Part shown: positions 44,306 through 53,509 of the stretch, one piece after another | Position numbering within the stretch: position 1 is the first letter of the stretch | Layout: every line of letters starts with the position of its first letter | Origin: an uncultured Bacteroidia bacterium | GTDB taxonomy: Bacteria > Bacteroidota > Bacteroidia > Bacteroidales > F082 | DNA length: 64,000 bases | Assembly (NCBI GenBank): GCA_902774295.1 | Contig: CACYHP010000002.1 | Span: forward strand, 248,001-312,000 | Reading direction: 5' to 3' | Notes under the pieces: model-generated | What the model was told of the DNA's origin: nothing | Databases searched by the model: none | Seen by the model: the letters and a program-made list of their open reading frames with translations, nothing else | Program-made: the position numbers and the translations under genes

Positions 44306-45301
44306 ATGAAAAAGCTACATATTTTCACTTTGATGGTTGCGTTTGCAGCAATTTTGACCTCATGTATCAATAAAAACGTGGAGCCGCGCAAAGATCGTTC
44401 GGTAGGCGGAACCTCTGAGGTGCTGTTTGTGACCCAGAACGACGAGCAGTGGAATGGTCAGATGGGACAGGCTGTTCGCGACTTTTTCGAGGCCTTACAA
44501 TATGGACTTCCTCAGCCTGAGAAGAACTTTAGAGTGGCACATATCAACGCCCCTGCGCTCAACGATATGTTCAAAAAGCACCGCAACCTCATCATAGCTG
44601 ATATTGATCCAGATCTGCCGAACCCTATCATCGAGTCGCAAACCGACTGGATGTCGTCACCGCAATATGCCTTAAAAATCAAGGCAAAAGACTCTGAAAC
44701 ATGGGTTAAAGTGTTTGATAATCAGAAAGATGAGCTCAAAAAGATTTTCGATAAGAACGAACGTGCACGTTTCATGGATTTCTTCCGTCCGATGAACAAC
44801 GCCAAGATTATGGAGACGTTGAAAAACATCTACGGCTGCACCATGACGATTCCGGAAGGTTATTATATCGCTTCAAACAACGACTATTGCACTTGGCTGA
44901 GAAAAGAAGAGCTCGACAAGAGTTTGGGCTTGATAATCTATCAGTTACCATACAAAAGCACCGACGATTTCAGCGAAGAGACGCTTATGAAAAGAAGTGA
45001 TTCCATCACTAAAAAATACATCCCGGGGCCTACCGACGGCAGCTACATGACACTTGACAAGGAGTATATAAAGCCAGTATTTAAGGTCGTTCCTGAATTT
45101 CCGGCCACCTATGCCGTTGAGATGCGCGGGCTTTGGAAGATGGAAAACGAATACATGGCGGGACCATACGTCGCCTACACTTTTGTCAATCCGCAAAACA
45201 ACAGAATCACCACTGTCGAGGGCTACGTTTACTTTCCCAACAAGCCGAAACGCGATTTGTTGAGACAGCTCGAGACCATCATCTGGAGCTTAAAGTTTTA
45301 A
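44306..45301 (+). CDS. DUF4837-type lipoprotein
   Basis: 331 aa. Lipobox signal [20 protein letters not shown]. The mature part opens with a strand and helix, [20 protein letters not shown], then [20 protein letters not shown], and later has [19 protein letters not shown] and [20 protein letters not shown]. These are marks of the DUF4837 family, found across Bacteroidota, with no proven role. Monocistronic. Its last 12 bases overlap the end of the converging transglycosylase gene. Confidence 0.83.
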   Translation: MKKLHIFTLMVAFAAILTSCINKNVEPRKDRSVGGTSEVLFVTQNDEQWNGQMGQAVRDFFEALQYGLPQPEKNFRVAHINAPALNDMFKKHRNLIIADIDPDLPNPIIESQTDWMSSPQYALKIKAKDSETWVKVFDNQKDELKKIFDKNERARFMDFFRPMNNAKIMETLKNIYGCTMTIPEGYYIASNNDYCTWLRKEELDKSLGLIIYQLPYKSTDDFSEETLMKRSDSITKKYIPGPTDGSYMTLDKEYIKPVFKVVPEFPATYAVEMRGLWKMENEYMAGPYVAYTFVNPQNNRITTVEGYVYFPNKPKRDLLRQLETIIWSLKF

Positions 45302-47026
45302 CTTCTGACCAACTTTCAAATCGTTGCTCTTCAAGTTGTTTTTCTTCTTGATGTAGTCAACTGTGACGTTGTATTTCTTGGCAATTTTCGAGAGGTTATC
45401 GCCTGACTTCACTGTATATACGGTGTCGCCTGAAGTCTTCTGACTTGATGTATTCGACTGGCTCTCAGGCGGATACACTTTCAGTTTCTGTCCGACTTTG
45501 ATGGTGTTGGACGTCAGATTATTCCATTTCTTCAAATCGGTGACAGTGCATTTATATTTCGCTGCGATTTTTCCTAATGTCTCGCCAGATTTCACCACGT
45601 GGGTAGTCTGTGTCGTCGAGCGTTCGACAGGTTTGGCGTTGCCAGCCTGGGCCATCGGGGCGCCGGAGCTGTACACTATGAGCTTCTGCCCTATCCTGAG
45701 GTTGTCGGATTTAAGGTTATTCCACGACCTAAGTTGTTTAACGCCAACGTGATACTTCTTCGCGATACCGCTCAACGTCTCGCCTTTTTTCACGATATGG
45801 ACGCTGCGGTCGGAGATTTGTTTCATCTGTTCCTGCAGTTTCTCCTTATCAATGCCGCTCTTCGTCTTAAATGTGTAAAGTTCCTTCTCCTTATCAATAT
45901 AATCGTTGACATATTTTTCGGGAATCTGGAGCACGAGAGGCTTCTTATCCGTTGCCGGGATTATAGATTTCGTATATTGTGGGTTAAAGAATTTGATATC
46001 TTCCATCGGGATGCCCAACATCTCGTTAAGCTGGTCAAAATGAAGGGCGTCGTGCACCATCACTGTGTCGATGCCAGACTTGATGATACCCGGGTCGAGC
46101 GGACAGATATTATGTTCGGCTGGATAGTTCATCACATAGTTTACAGCGATGAAAGCAGGCACGTAACCACGAGTCTCACGAGGCAGATATGGCCATATTG
46201 CCCAGTAATTCTTGATACCTCCGGCTCTTCTGATAGCTTTTTTCACGTTGCCGGCTCCCGAGTTATATGCTGCGAGGGCAAGGAACCAGTCGCCGAACAT
46301 GGTGTAAAGGTCGTTGAGGTGCTGACATGCCGCTTCCGTTGATTTCAGAGGGTCATAGCGGTCATCCACGAGGGTGGTGACGTTGAGTTTATAGACTTTT
46401 CCGGTGGCATACATGAACTGCCAAAGACCTTTTGCACCTGCCCATGAGCCAGCGCGCGGATTCAAAGCCGACTCCACAACAGCCAAGTATTTCAACTCAA
46501 GAGGCATGTTATATTTGTCGAGAGTGGCTTCAAACAACGGGAAATAGACATCTGCCAATCCCAGAATTCGCTCGGTTTTATCACGTTTTTGAACTGCATA
46601 GACATCGATAAACGACTTCACATGTTTATTATAAACCAGCTCAATGGTGGTATTTCGGTTCAGCTCTTCGATACGCTGCGCATAAATGCTGTCGGGATAT
46701 ACCGGAATATATCCTGGAGGATAGTTGCAAGTATTTACCAAACTATTGTCGAAATATGGGATAACTTTAAGAGTATCAATCATTTCCAACATATCAACTG
46801 ATTCATCGACAATGCCTTTACCTGAATTCTCATCATCAAACATTTTCTGAATCTGTTCCTGGATACTGTCAGGAAGATTAGGATTTATAGAGTCCAACTC
46901 AAGAGGGTCATCAAGGATGGACATGTCGATGGAGTCGTTCATAATACGCTGATTAGCAACAATTGTATCGCTAATGGTATCGCTAATCTGGGCAAATGTC
47001 AAAAAAATCAATAATATGCAGTTCAT
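45290..47026 (-). CDS. MltD-like lytic transglycosylase with three LysM domains
   Basis: 578 aa. Signal-like N-terminus ([16 protein letters not shown]). The SLT domain near residues 170-300 has [20 protein letters not shown] with the catalytic Glu in VVESAL, then [23 protein letters not shown] and [10 protein letters not shown]. Three LysM repeats close the protein, with [40 protein letters not shown] and [19 protein letters not shown] starting near 411, 482 and 536. It cuts peptidoglycan. ATG 47026 chosen; an extension to 47068 lies across the promoter. Confidence 0.93.
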   Translation of the reverse strand: MNCILLIFLTFAQISDTISDTIVANQRIMNDSIDMSILDDPLELDSINPNLPDSIQEQIQKMFDDENSGKGIVDESVDMLEMIDTLKVIPYFDNSLVNTCNYPPGYIPVYPDSIYAQRIEELNRNTTIELVYNKHVKSFIDVYAVQKRDKTERILGLADVYFPLFEATLDKYNMPLELKYLAVVESALNPRAGSWAGAKGLWQFMYATGKVYKLNVTTLVDDRYDPLKSTEAACQHLNDLYTMFGDWFLALAAYNSGAGNVKKAIRRAGGIKNYWAIWPYLPRETRGYVPAFIAVNYVMNYPAEHNICPLDPGIIKSGIDTVMVHDALHFDQLNEMLGIPMEDIKFFNPQYTKSIIPATDKKPLVLQIPEKYVNDYIDKEKELYTFKTKSGIDKEKLQEQMKQISDRSVHIVKKGETLSGIAKKYHVGVKQLRSWNNLKSDNLRIGQKLIVYSSGAPMAQAGNAKPVERSTTQTTHVVKSGETLGKIAAKYKCTVTDLKKWNNLTSNTIKVGQKLKVYPPESQSNTSSQKTSGDTVYTVKSGDNLSKIAKKYNVTVDYIKKKNNLKSNDLKVGQKLKL

Positions 47027-47047
47027 TTTCAAAATTTTTTTACTGTG

Positions 47048-47055
47048 CAAAATTA
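47048..47055 (-). promoter_or_regulatory. -7 element for the transglycosylase gene
   Basis: Minus-strand TAATTTTG, exact TAnnTTTG, 21 bases before ATG 47026. Confidence 0.55.
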
Positions 47056-47098
47056 CAAAAAATTTCAATAAAAATAACGCATATATTCAACAAATAAG

Positions 47099-47106
47099 TA
47101 TCTTTG
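47099..47106 (+). promoter_or_regulatory. -7 element for the deiminase gene
   Basis: TATCTTTG, exact TAnnTTTG, 36 bases before ATG 47143. Confidence 0.55.
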
Positions 47107-47142
47107 CAGCCTAAAAAAAATTTGGAATTAATCATTAAAAAA

Positions 47143-49116
47143 ATGAAGAAAATATTACTTAGTTTAGTTGCTTTTGCTTTAGTATTAAGCATTAAGGTCA
47201 ACGCTCAGGAGCAGAAGACTCCGGATTGGAAAAGATGGCATTATCTCTCAGAAGAAGAGATGCATACGCCTGTCAGAAACGAGAATTTTGTTGAGACCGA
47301 CCCGCCTACAGGCACACCACGTTTTGTGGCTGAGTTCGAGCCCATGCAGGGTGTGATGATCCGTTACCCTCTTGGAATTCCTACAAGTTTGGTAGCACAG
47401 TTGTCGAACAACTGCCATGTTTATTGCATTGTTTCGACATCATATCAAAGCCAGGCACAGAACTCATTCCAGAGTGCAGGCGTCAACATGGACAATGTGA
47501 CTTTCGTTAACGCTGCATCTGATTCATACTGGGTTCGCGACTACGGTCCGTGGTACATCTTCGAGGACAGACATCCTGCCATCGTCGACAACATCTACAA
47601 CCGTCCGCGTCCTAACGACGACAACATGTCGGGCGTGTTTGCCAACTTCTGGAACATCCCGATGTATGGCATGAACCTCCAGCACACAGGCGGCAACATG
47701 ATGGAAGACGGCCGCGGCCATGGTGTTAGCGATGATCTTGTTTTCAACGAAAACGGCAACAACGAGACCAACGTGCGCAACAAGATGCGTGACTATCTCG
47801 GCATTGACCCTTATCATGTCACCATCGACCCACAGGGCGACTACATCGCACACGTCGACTGCTGGGGCAAATACCTCGCACCTGACAAGATTTTGATTGC
47901 ACAGCTGCCGCAAAGCAACCCACGTTACCAGTATTACGAGCAGGTTGCTGAGTATTTCGAGACAACAAATTGCTGCTGGGGCTATCCATACCACGTTTAC
48001 CGCGTGCAGGAACCAGGCGGAAGCACTCTCGCACCATACACTAACTCATTGATTCTTAACAAGACAGTGTATGTACCAATGGGCAGCAACACCACATATA
48101 ACAATCAGGCCATCCAAGTTTACCAAGAAGCAATGCCAGGTTATGAAATCATTGGCGTTACCAATAACGACTACTATATTTCTTGGGAAAACACCGACGC
48201 TCTGCACTGCCGCACACGTGGTGTTATGGACTTCGGCATGCTCTTCGTCGACCACAGAGACGTCAAGTTCGGTGTGCAGGAATGGCAGGATTCAATAGCA
48301 ATCACAAGCAAATTCATCGCCTACAGCGGTCAGGATTTGAAACAGGATTCACTCCTTGTTTATTATAGCATCGACGGTGGTGAATATCAGGTAGCACACA
48401 TGACAGCAACTGGCGAGCCAGATGAATATGTCGGCTATATCAAAGGTTATCAGGGCGAATCGGAGATTAACTATTATGTTTTCGGCGCTGACGAGTCAGG
48501 ACGCCGTTACACACAGCCGGTGTTTGCAGAGTTGGATCCGCACCATTTCACAATGGAGGCATATACTCCAACCGAGCCCACAATCAGCGTTAACGAGATT
48601 GTCTTTGACGAGATTACAAATGTGACATTCACCATCACAAACAATACAGCTAACCCATTTACCATCAACAGCATAGAAGCTCTTGATGACTATCTTATTG
48701 TTGTTGATTACTCATATGCAGGCACACTTCCTGCAACACTTGCTGTTGGTGAAAGCTGGGAAGTCACTGTTTATCCGTATTTACCAGTAGCTAAGGGTTA
48801 TTATGAAACATCTATTGAGATAGTTACTGATATTGCTACACAAACAATTCCTGTTAAAATCAACGAGAGCATTTATACCAGTGTTGACGAGAACAATGTG
48901 GCAAGCTTCGAGGTTTATCCTAACCCGATGAACAACACCTTATATATTAACGGTGACGTTCAGAATGTTACCATCTTCAACGCTGTAGGTCAGCAGGTCC
49001 TGTTTGTTGAAAGCAGAAACGAAATCAATGTTGAGGATTTGAGCGAGGGCTTGTATTTCGTGAAAATCAGCGACAAGAACGGCAACAGCATGGTGAAGAA
49101 GATCGTGAAAAGATAA
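47143..49116 (+). CDS. Secreted peptidylarginine/agmatine deiminase-family protein with type IX tail
   Basis: 657 aa. Signal peptide to about residue 21 (KVNAQ). The guanidino-modifying catalytic domain spans about 60-385. Residues line up with P. gingivalis PPAD almost number for number: D133 (RDYGPW; PPAD D130), H237 and D239 (AHVDCW; 236/238), N301 (YTNSL; 297) and the nucleophile C356 (ALHCRTR; 351). R154 and R156 (YNRPRPND) match the PPAD pair R152/R154 that holds a C-terminal arginine carboxylate. Ig-like domains and a sorting tail (VYPNPMNNTLYI, ending KKIVKR) follow. The recalled PPAD numbering should be verified. Confidence 0.85.
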   Translation: MKKILLSLVAFALVLSIKVNAQEQKTPDWKRWHYLSEEEMHTPVRNENFVETDPPTGTPRFVAEFEPMQGVMIRYPLGIPTSLVAQLSNNCHVYCIVSTSYQSQAQNSFQSAGVNMDNVTFVNAASDSYWVRDYGPWYIFEDRHPAIVDNIYNRPRPNDDNMSGVFANFWNIPMYGMNLQHTGGNMMEDGRGHGVSDDLVFNENGNNETNVRNKMRDYLGIDPYHVTIDPQGDYIAHVDCWGKYLAPDKILIAQLPQSNPRYQYYEQVAEYFETTNCCWGYPYHVYRVQEPGGSTLAPYTNSLILNKTVYVPMGSNTTYNNQAIQVYQEAMPGYEIIGVTNNDYYISWENTDALHCRTRGVMDFGMLFVDHRDVKFGVQEWQDSIAITSKFIAYSGQDLKQDSLLVYYSIDGGEYQVAHMTATGEPDEYVGYIKGYQGESEINYYVFGADESGRRYTQPVFAELDPHHFTMEAYTPTEPTISVNEIVFDEITNVTFTITNNTANPFTINSIEALDDYLIVVDYSYAGTLPATLAVGESWEVTVYPYLPVAKGYYETSIEIVTDIATQTIPVKINESIYTSVDENNVASFEVYPNPMNNTLYINGDVQNVTIFNAVGQQVLFVESRNEINVEDLSEGLYFVKISDKNGNSMVKKIVKR

Positions 49117-49128
49117 CACTCTCCACCC

Positions 49129-49232
49129 GTCATTTCGAGCGTAGCGAAGCGAAGTCGAGAAATCTCCTACAAAAAAACATTAACAATTATTTGGAGGAGA
49201 TTTCTCCACTCCCTACGGTCGGTCGAAATGAC
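49129..49232. repeat. Palindromic repeat, inverted pair, intergenic (copy 5)
   Basis: 104 bases from GTCATTTCGAGC (49129) to GGTCGAAATGAC (ends 49232). Inner arms GAGAAATCTCC and GGAGATTTCTC. It begins 12 bases after the deiminase stop and could serve as its terminator. The 49117-49298 gap otherwise holds only the tRNA promoter. Confidence 0.92.
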
Positions 49233-49251
49233 AAAAGAAAAAAAATATTTT

Positions 49252-49285
49252 TTTGTTGTGCGTATCAAAAATTATTGTATTTTTG
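49252..49285 (+). promoter_or_regulatory. Promoter for tRNA-Glu
   Basis: TTTG at 49252-49255 and TATTTTTG at 49278-49285, spaced 22 bases: a two-box Bacteroidota promoter with the same spacing as the panC promoter. The tRNA starts 14 bases later. Confidence 0.65.
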
Positions 49286-49298
49286 CAGCGCATTTGAG

Positions 49299-49370
49299 GT
49301 CGGGTTCTACTAACGGTTAGGTAACGACACTCTCACTGTCGAAATAAGGGTTCGATTCCCTTACCCGATA
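49299..49370 (+). tRNA. tRNA-Glu (CTC)
   Basis: 72 bases. Acceptor GTCGGGT pairs with ACCCGAT, then A73. The anticodon arm CGACA-CTCTCAC-TGTCG gives anticodon CTC for codon GAG. The T arm is AAGGG-TTCGATT-CCCTT. CCA is not encoded. Followed at once by an intrinsic terminator. Confidence 0.93.
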
Positions 49371-49374
49371 CGAA

Positions 49375-49405
49375 AAAAGCACCGAAGTTTCGGTGCTTTT
49401 CTTGT
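49375..49405 (+). terminator. Intrinsic terminator after tRNA-Glu
   Basis: GCACCGAA (49379-49386) pairs with TTCGGTGC (49389-49396) across a two-base gap, flanked by A-run and T-run (AAAA/TTTT), then CTTGTTTTT. It may also serve the converging MBL gene. Confidence 0.88.
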
Positions 49406-49419
49406 TTTTAGTCGTACGA

Positions 49420-50070
49420 CTAAAAACTAACAACGTAAGGATTGTTACGTTTCTCGTCCCCTATCCTCGTTTGAGGACCGTGACCGCAGTAGGCTATGGT
49501 GTCGTCTGGAAGCTTGTAAAGCACCTCACGAAGGCTGGTTTCTATCGTAGAATAATTGCCGCCAGGGAGGTCGCAACGCCCGATGCCTCTGTAAAATAAA
49601 GTGTCGCCGGTAAAGACGATGCCGTCTTTCTCATCATAAAAACAAATATGCCCTGGAGCGTGCCCCGGCGTGAATAAAACCTTCAATTCGTCATCGCCAA
49701 TCTTAATGATATCGCCATCGTTAAGGTCTTTTGTCGGATTCAGACACCTGTCTTGCGTGAAATTGATGCCGAAAGCAGCTGCATAAGCCCAAACCTTTTC
49801 GTAAAGCGGCTTCTCGATAGGATGAGCAGCCAGTTCGACATGATATTTGTCGGCAATAATCTTGTTGCCCATCACATGGTCGATATGCGAGTGCGTGTTG
49901 AGGAGCATCAGCGGTTTCAAGCCGTTTTTGTCGATATAATTCAGAATTTGCTCGTCTTCAAAGGGCTCCATATTGCCAGCATCGATGACGACACACTCTT
50001 TGTTTTCGTTGTAAACGATATAGGTGTTGACTTGTATCTGGTTGAAAATGAATGTCTTAATTGATAGCAT
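49420..50070 (-). CDS. MBL-fold metallo-hydrolase (glyoxalase II-like)
   Basis: 216 aa. The metal-binding motif is LLNTHSHIDHVMGN (HxHxDH), followed by FTPGHAPGHICFY, FTGDTLFYRGIGRCDLPGG and YCGHGPQTRIGDEKRNNPYV. These mark the two-metal YcbL/GloB-type hydrolases that act on thioesters such as S-lactoylglutathione or sulfur compounds. The substrate is not defined; Bacteroidota often lack glutathione. Last gene of the minus-strand run, five bases after the GT9 gene. Confidence 0.9.
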   Translation of the reverse strand: MLSIKTFIFNQIQVNTYIVYNENKECVVIDAGNMEPFEDEQILNYIDKNGLKPLMLLNTHSHIDHVMGNKIIADKYHVELAAHPIEKPLYEKVWAYAAAFGINFTQDRCLNPTKDLNDGDIIKIGDDELKVLFTPGHAPGHICFYDEKDGIVFTGDTLFYRGIGRCDLPGGNYSTIETSLREVLYKLPDDTIAYCGHGPQTRIGDEKRNNPYVVSF

Positions 50071-50075
50071 AATTA

Positions 50076-51101
50076 TTAGTTTTTATTCGCAGGAGATTTC
50101 TCCACTTCGGTCGAAATGACGTTTTGTCTTAATAATGAAACAACTTCGTCGGTATCGATCAGCTGCATGCATTTGAAGTGTCCTTTCGGGCATTTCTTGT
50201 AGCCGAGTTTGGAGCATGGACGGCATCTCAGGTCCTTTACCTCGATGATATGTGATTGAATATCAAGCTTTTCAGGATAATACTGATACATTCCGAACTC
50301 AGGGACGGTGTTACCCCAGACAGATACCATCGGTTTGTGCAATGCCGCGGCGATGTGCATCATTCCGGTGTCGCCCGTAAGCACTGCTTTTGACATCTTG
50401 ATGATGGAAGCCGACTGCTCGAGGTTCAGCATTCCCACGGGATTCCAGACGTTCTCCCCTACCGCGTCGGCGATGACTTTGGCACGCTGCATGTCACCCG
50501 GGCCACCGAGCAAAATCACAGGTTCATCAAGTTTTTCGATGATTTCGATGACTTTCTCGGCAGGCATCACCTTGGTGTTGTAGCTGCCACCGACCACGAT
50601 GGCGTAGAAACCATTTCTGAACTCCTCAGGGATGTCGGGCTCTTGCATCATATTCGTCTCAGAGATGTAAAAATCAAGTCCGCGGCCGTCGTTTTTCACG
50701 CCAAGTGGCTCCACTGCCTCAAAATATCTGTCGACTATGTGGCAATCAGGTAACTTGTTGATTTTAAATGTGGTAAGTAGCATTTTCTGGAAATCCAGCT
50801 TATGGAACGAATGATACTCACAACCCAAGGCCCAACAGACCCGTCTTGAACGTCTATTCTTTTGTAAATCAACGATATAGTCGTATTCTTCCTTCTTCAA
50901 CTCCTTGATAGTCTCACGAATCGAATTTGTATATTCAATAGTCTTGTCAACATAAGGGTTGTTATGCGACAGGCTCGCGAATTTGTCTTTCGTAAGTACG
51001 TGAAGCTCAATATCATCGTCCATCCGCTTGATGCAACGGATTACCGGCGTGGTCAGGACGATGTCGCCAATTGAACTGAAACGGATAAGTAATATCTTCA
51101 T
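50076..51101 (-). CDS. Glycosyltransferase family 9 (heptosyltransferase-type)
   Basis: 341 aa. Opens MKILLIRFSSIGDIVLTTPV, the GT9 signature, and has ILLGGPGDMQRAKVIADAVG and AVLTGDTGMMHIAAALHKPM in the ADP-heptose-binding domain. The C-terminal DLRCRPCSKLGYKKCPKGHF is a Cys-rich block common in Bacteroidota GT9 proteins. Likely builds LPS core, consistent with rfaE2 at 19751. The final residues (VISTEVEKSPANKN, from about 328) are a translated half copy of the palindromic repeat, so the native C-terminus was replaced or extended. Confidence 0.9.
   Translation of the reverse strand: MKILLIRFSSIGDIVLTTPVIRCIKRMDDDIELHVLTKDKFASLSHNNPYVDKTIEYTNSIRETIKELKKEEYDYIVDLQKNRRSRRVCWALGCEYHSFHKLDFQKMLLTTFKINKLPDCHIVDRYFEAVEPLGVKNDGRGLDFYISETNMMQEPDIPEEFRNGFYAIVVGGSYNTKVMPAEKVIEIIEKLDEPVILLGGPGDMQRAKVIADAVGENVWNPVGMLNLEQSASIIKMSKAVLTGDTGMMHIAAALHKPMVSVWGNTVPEFGMYQYYPEKLDIQSHIIEVKDLRCRPCSKLGYKKCPKGHFKCMQLIDTDEVVSLLRQNVISTEVEKSPANKN
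50090..50120. repeat. Half unit of the palindromic repeat, encoding a protein C-terminus (copy 6)
   Basis: A single arm, read GTCATTTCGACC...GGAGAAATCTCC on the minus strand. It has no partner arm nearby. It supplies residues 328-338 of the GT9 protein; the stop codon lies nine bases past it. Confidence 0.85.
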
Positions 51102-51110
51102 ATTTACAAA

Positions 51111-52553
51111 TTATTCTTCAATAATCTTTAATTCATAGCTTTTAGCGCCTTGATAATCAACGTCTTTATGGTCTTTAAGATATAACATCTCTCCTTCGTT
51201 GGAGGTCTTTCCGCTTTCGTACATTTTCAAGCAATTACCATTTGCCCAAAGCGCCATATAGCTATTGATTGCCACTTTATATACCTTTCCCGATTTGATG
51301 CGTTTGCCATTGATGAACGCCTTCGCGGTTGTAAATAGCCCGCTCCCCTCTTCGGAATTCTGATATTCAATCTGATATGTCATACCCGAGACATGGGTGC
51401 AGTTGTGGTCATTATTCGAAGCAAGCACCAGATAATCTTCCACCTGTTTACCCGTCATTTCACAGATTACCAATGAGTTATCAAACGGATCAAGGTCATA
51501 GATGTCGGCTTTTGTGATATCGCCGCCATGCATGTTATCAAAGCGCACGCCACCCGGGTTTTGCATTGAAATGTCTGCTTTTGTGATATAACGTTGAGCG
51601 TCGGCCATGAAGGTACCGAGGGCATTTTTGTCATTAAACGGCGTCTTAGCATGTCCGACGACAATATGAAACTCCGGTTCGGCATAATAATTTTCAACCT
51701 GTTTCTTTATGCTCTCATTAACTTTGTTAACTTTGCTTAAATCAATGACTTGCGCCTCTTTCTCAACGATTTTTCCATCGACGAGTTTTATCTTTGTAAC
51801 GGTTGCGTCTTTCAAATAATACTTAGATTGGGTGTAAAGCACGCCATTGTCGAGCTGTTCGGTGTACAAATCATGCGAATGACCGCCTATGATGAGGTCA
51901 AACTGAGGGTATTCTGCAGCTAATTCAAGTTCTTCATCTTTGCCAAGATGTGACAGAAGCACAAACACATCGCAGCTGTCTTTTAGATGAAGATACTCTT
52001 TTATTTTATCTTTAGCGTCAACAAAATCAACGTTTTGCATGTTTCTGATATGTGCGCTCGGACGACCGAAGTTAGTTGTCTCAATCATGCTAAGCAATAT
52101 TATTTTCACATCTTTCCCGTTGATTTTTTTAGTGATGGTGGCATAAGCGGGCAGTTTGAGATCAGGATAACCTGTGAAGAACGTATTCGCGCAGATCAGC
52201 GGGAAATGTGCGGTCTTCACGAAATACTTGATTCCTTGGATGTTTCCGTCGAATTCATGGTTGCCGAGTGCCGATGCCTCGAAACCGATTTCGTTCATCA
52301 GCGAAATCATCGGAAGGTTCGGGTGAACCGGATATTTGTCGTTATATGCGTTACCGGTGCGGTTGTCGCCAGCGCTCACAACCAGCAGCTGCGGATAAAG
52401 ATTGCGTAAACTGTCAGCAATATATGCCAGTTTCGGCATATTTTCGATATGGCCGTGCATATCGTTTACCGACAAAAACACCACCTCTTGTGGCTTCGAA
52501 GTGCAAGAAATCAGTAATACACTGATTATCAATGAATAAAATAATCTTTTCAT
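51111..52553 (-). CDS. 5'-nucleotidase/metallophosphatase-family lipoprotein
   Basis: 480 aa. Lipobox signal MKRLFYSLIISVLLISC. The metallophosphatase domain carries VNDMHGH, SAGDNRTGN, ALGNHEFDGN, LLSHLG and IGGHSHDL, with metal ligands in order. The C-terminal 5'-nucleotidase domain (from about 300) has MQNPGGVRFDNMHGGDI and YDLDPFDNSLVICEMTGKQV. It hydrolyses nucleotides or related phosphoesters outside the inner membrane. Overlaps the dus stop by four bases and lies nine bases before GT9. Confidence 0.93.
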   Translation of the reverse strand: MKRLFYSLIISVLLISCTSKPQEVVFLSVNDMHGHIENMPKLAYIADSLRNLYPQLLVVSAGDNRTGNAYNDKYPVHPNLPMISLMNEIGFEASALGNHEFDGNIQGIKYFVKTAHFPLICANTFFTGYPDLKLPAYATITKKINGKDVKIILLSMIETTNFGRPSAHIRNMQNVDFVDAKDKIKEYLHLKDSCDVFVLLSHLGKDEELELAAEYPQFDLIIGGHSHDLYTEQLDNGVLYTQSKYYLKDATVTKIKLVDGKIVEKEAQVIDLSKVNKVNESIKKQVENYYAEPEFHIVVGHAKTPFNDKNALGTFMADAQRYITKADISMQNPGGVRFDNMHGGDITKADIYDLDPFDNSLVICEMTGKQVEDYLVLASNNDHNCTHVSGMTYQIEYQNSEEGSGLFTTAKAFINGKRIKSGKVYKVAINSYMALWANGNCLKMYESGKTSNEGEMLYLKDHKDVDYQGAKSYELKIIEE

Positions 52554-53509
52554 AATAAATTATGCTGATTAAAAATGTCTTCCACTGCTATTTCGTATTC
52601 ATCTAAATGATTGACTTTCTTCACTTTACGCCACACATTCTGCGGGTCGTCGAAGATGTTCATCATGTATTTCCACAATTCCTTCATGCTTCCGATGATT
52701 TTCGGGCTTCCGCCAGCATGATGCAGACGATTGATGTATAAATCGACAACGAAATTATGCAATCGTTGTTTTTTATCTTGTTGATTATCAATGCTTTTTA
52801 TCTCTTCAGCAAGGAAAGGATTTGTCAAGAGACCGCGACCGAGCATAATAGAAGAGGATAAGAAGGATAAAGAGGATAAGGAGGATAAGATGGTGTTATA
52901 ACGATTCGTTGTAAAAATGTCACCGTTGTAAACCAATGGTTTGTTGATTAAAGGCACCAATTCCAGAAACTTTTCAAGTGATGCCTCGCCGGTGTACATC
53001 TGTTTCCCGATGCGCGGATGGATTATTATCTCGCTGAAATTCAATGTGTTAAAGGTGTCTACGAATGCCATAATCTCTTCATCGTCATAATATCCGAGGC
53101 GGCATTTTATGCTGAATTTGATGCCATCGATTTGCTCGAAGACGTCGTTCAGCATCTTGATGGTGCGGGCGGGGTCTGCCATGAGACCGCAGCCACGGGT
53201 TTTGTTGGCGACACGTGGGAACGGACATCCCATATTGAGGTTAAACTCAGGATATCCCATTGATTTACATTGATTTGCAAACCTGATGATCTCCTCGGCG
53301 GTATTGCTTAAAATCTGAGGGACAACGGTGTTCACGTCGTTGAACTCAGGACTTATCTCCTCCCCTCGCAGACTTTTCGAGTTGTCTTTCTGAATACCTG
53401 TAAAAAACGGCGTATAATACTTGTCGATACCGCCAAAATGTTTCTTAAAAACATTGCGGTAGACCACATCTGTGATCCCCTGAAACGGCGCAAGACTTAG
53501 TGTTTCCAT
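52550..53509 (-). CDS. tRNA-dihydrouridine synthase family protein
   Basis: 319 aa. FMN TIM barrel: LAPFQGITDVVYRNVF opening, FNLNMGCPFPRVANKTRGCG with the catalytic Cys of the NxGCP motif, FSIKCRLGYYDDEE, and IIIHPRIGKQMYTGEA. The phosphate-binding end reads MLGRGLLTNPFL. Residues about 207-219 are an odd Leu/Ser stretch (LSSLSSLSFLSSS) encoded by a nine-base tandem repeat, where relatives have an ordinary helix. The frame is intact. It reduces uridines in tRNA D-loops. Its start overlaps lnt by 13 bases. Confidence 0.9.
   Translation of the reverse strand: METLSLAPFQGITDVVYRNVFKKHFGGIDKYYTPFFTGIQKDNSKSLRGEEISPEFNDVNTVVPQILSNTAEEIIRFANQCKSMGYPEFNLNMGCPFPRVANKTRGCGLMADPARTIKMLNDVFEQIDGIKFSIKCRLGYYDDEEIMAFVDTFNTLNFSEIIIHPRIGKQMYTGEASLEKFLELVPLINKPLVYNGDIFTTNRYNTILSSLSSLSFLSSSIMLGRGLLTNPFLAEEIKSIDNQQDKKQRLHNFVVDLYINRLHHAGGSPKIIGSMKELWKYMMNIFDDPQNVWRKVKKVNHLDEYEIAVEDIFNQHNLL
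52854..52889. repeat. Nine-base tandem repeat (four copies) inside dus
   Basis: Units GAGGATAAG, AAGGATAAA, GAGGATAAG, GAGGATAAG in a row. On the minus strand each encodes Leu-Ser-Ser or a near variant. Copy-number change would keep frame. Confidence 0.85.

Noticed and set aside
52854..52889. Frameshift or pseudogene in dus at the tandem repeat
   Set aside because: The repeat length is a multiple of three and conserved motifs continue in frame on both sides.
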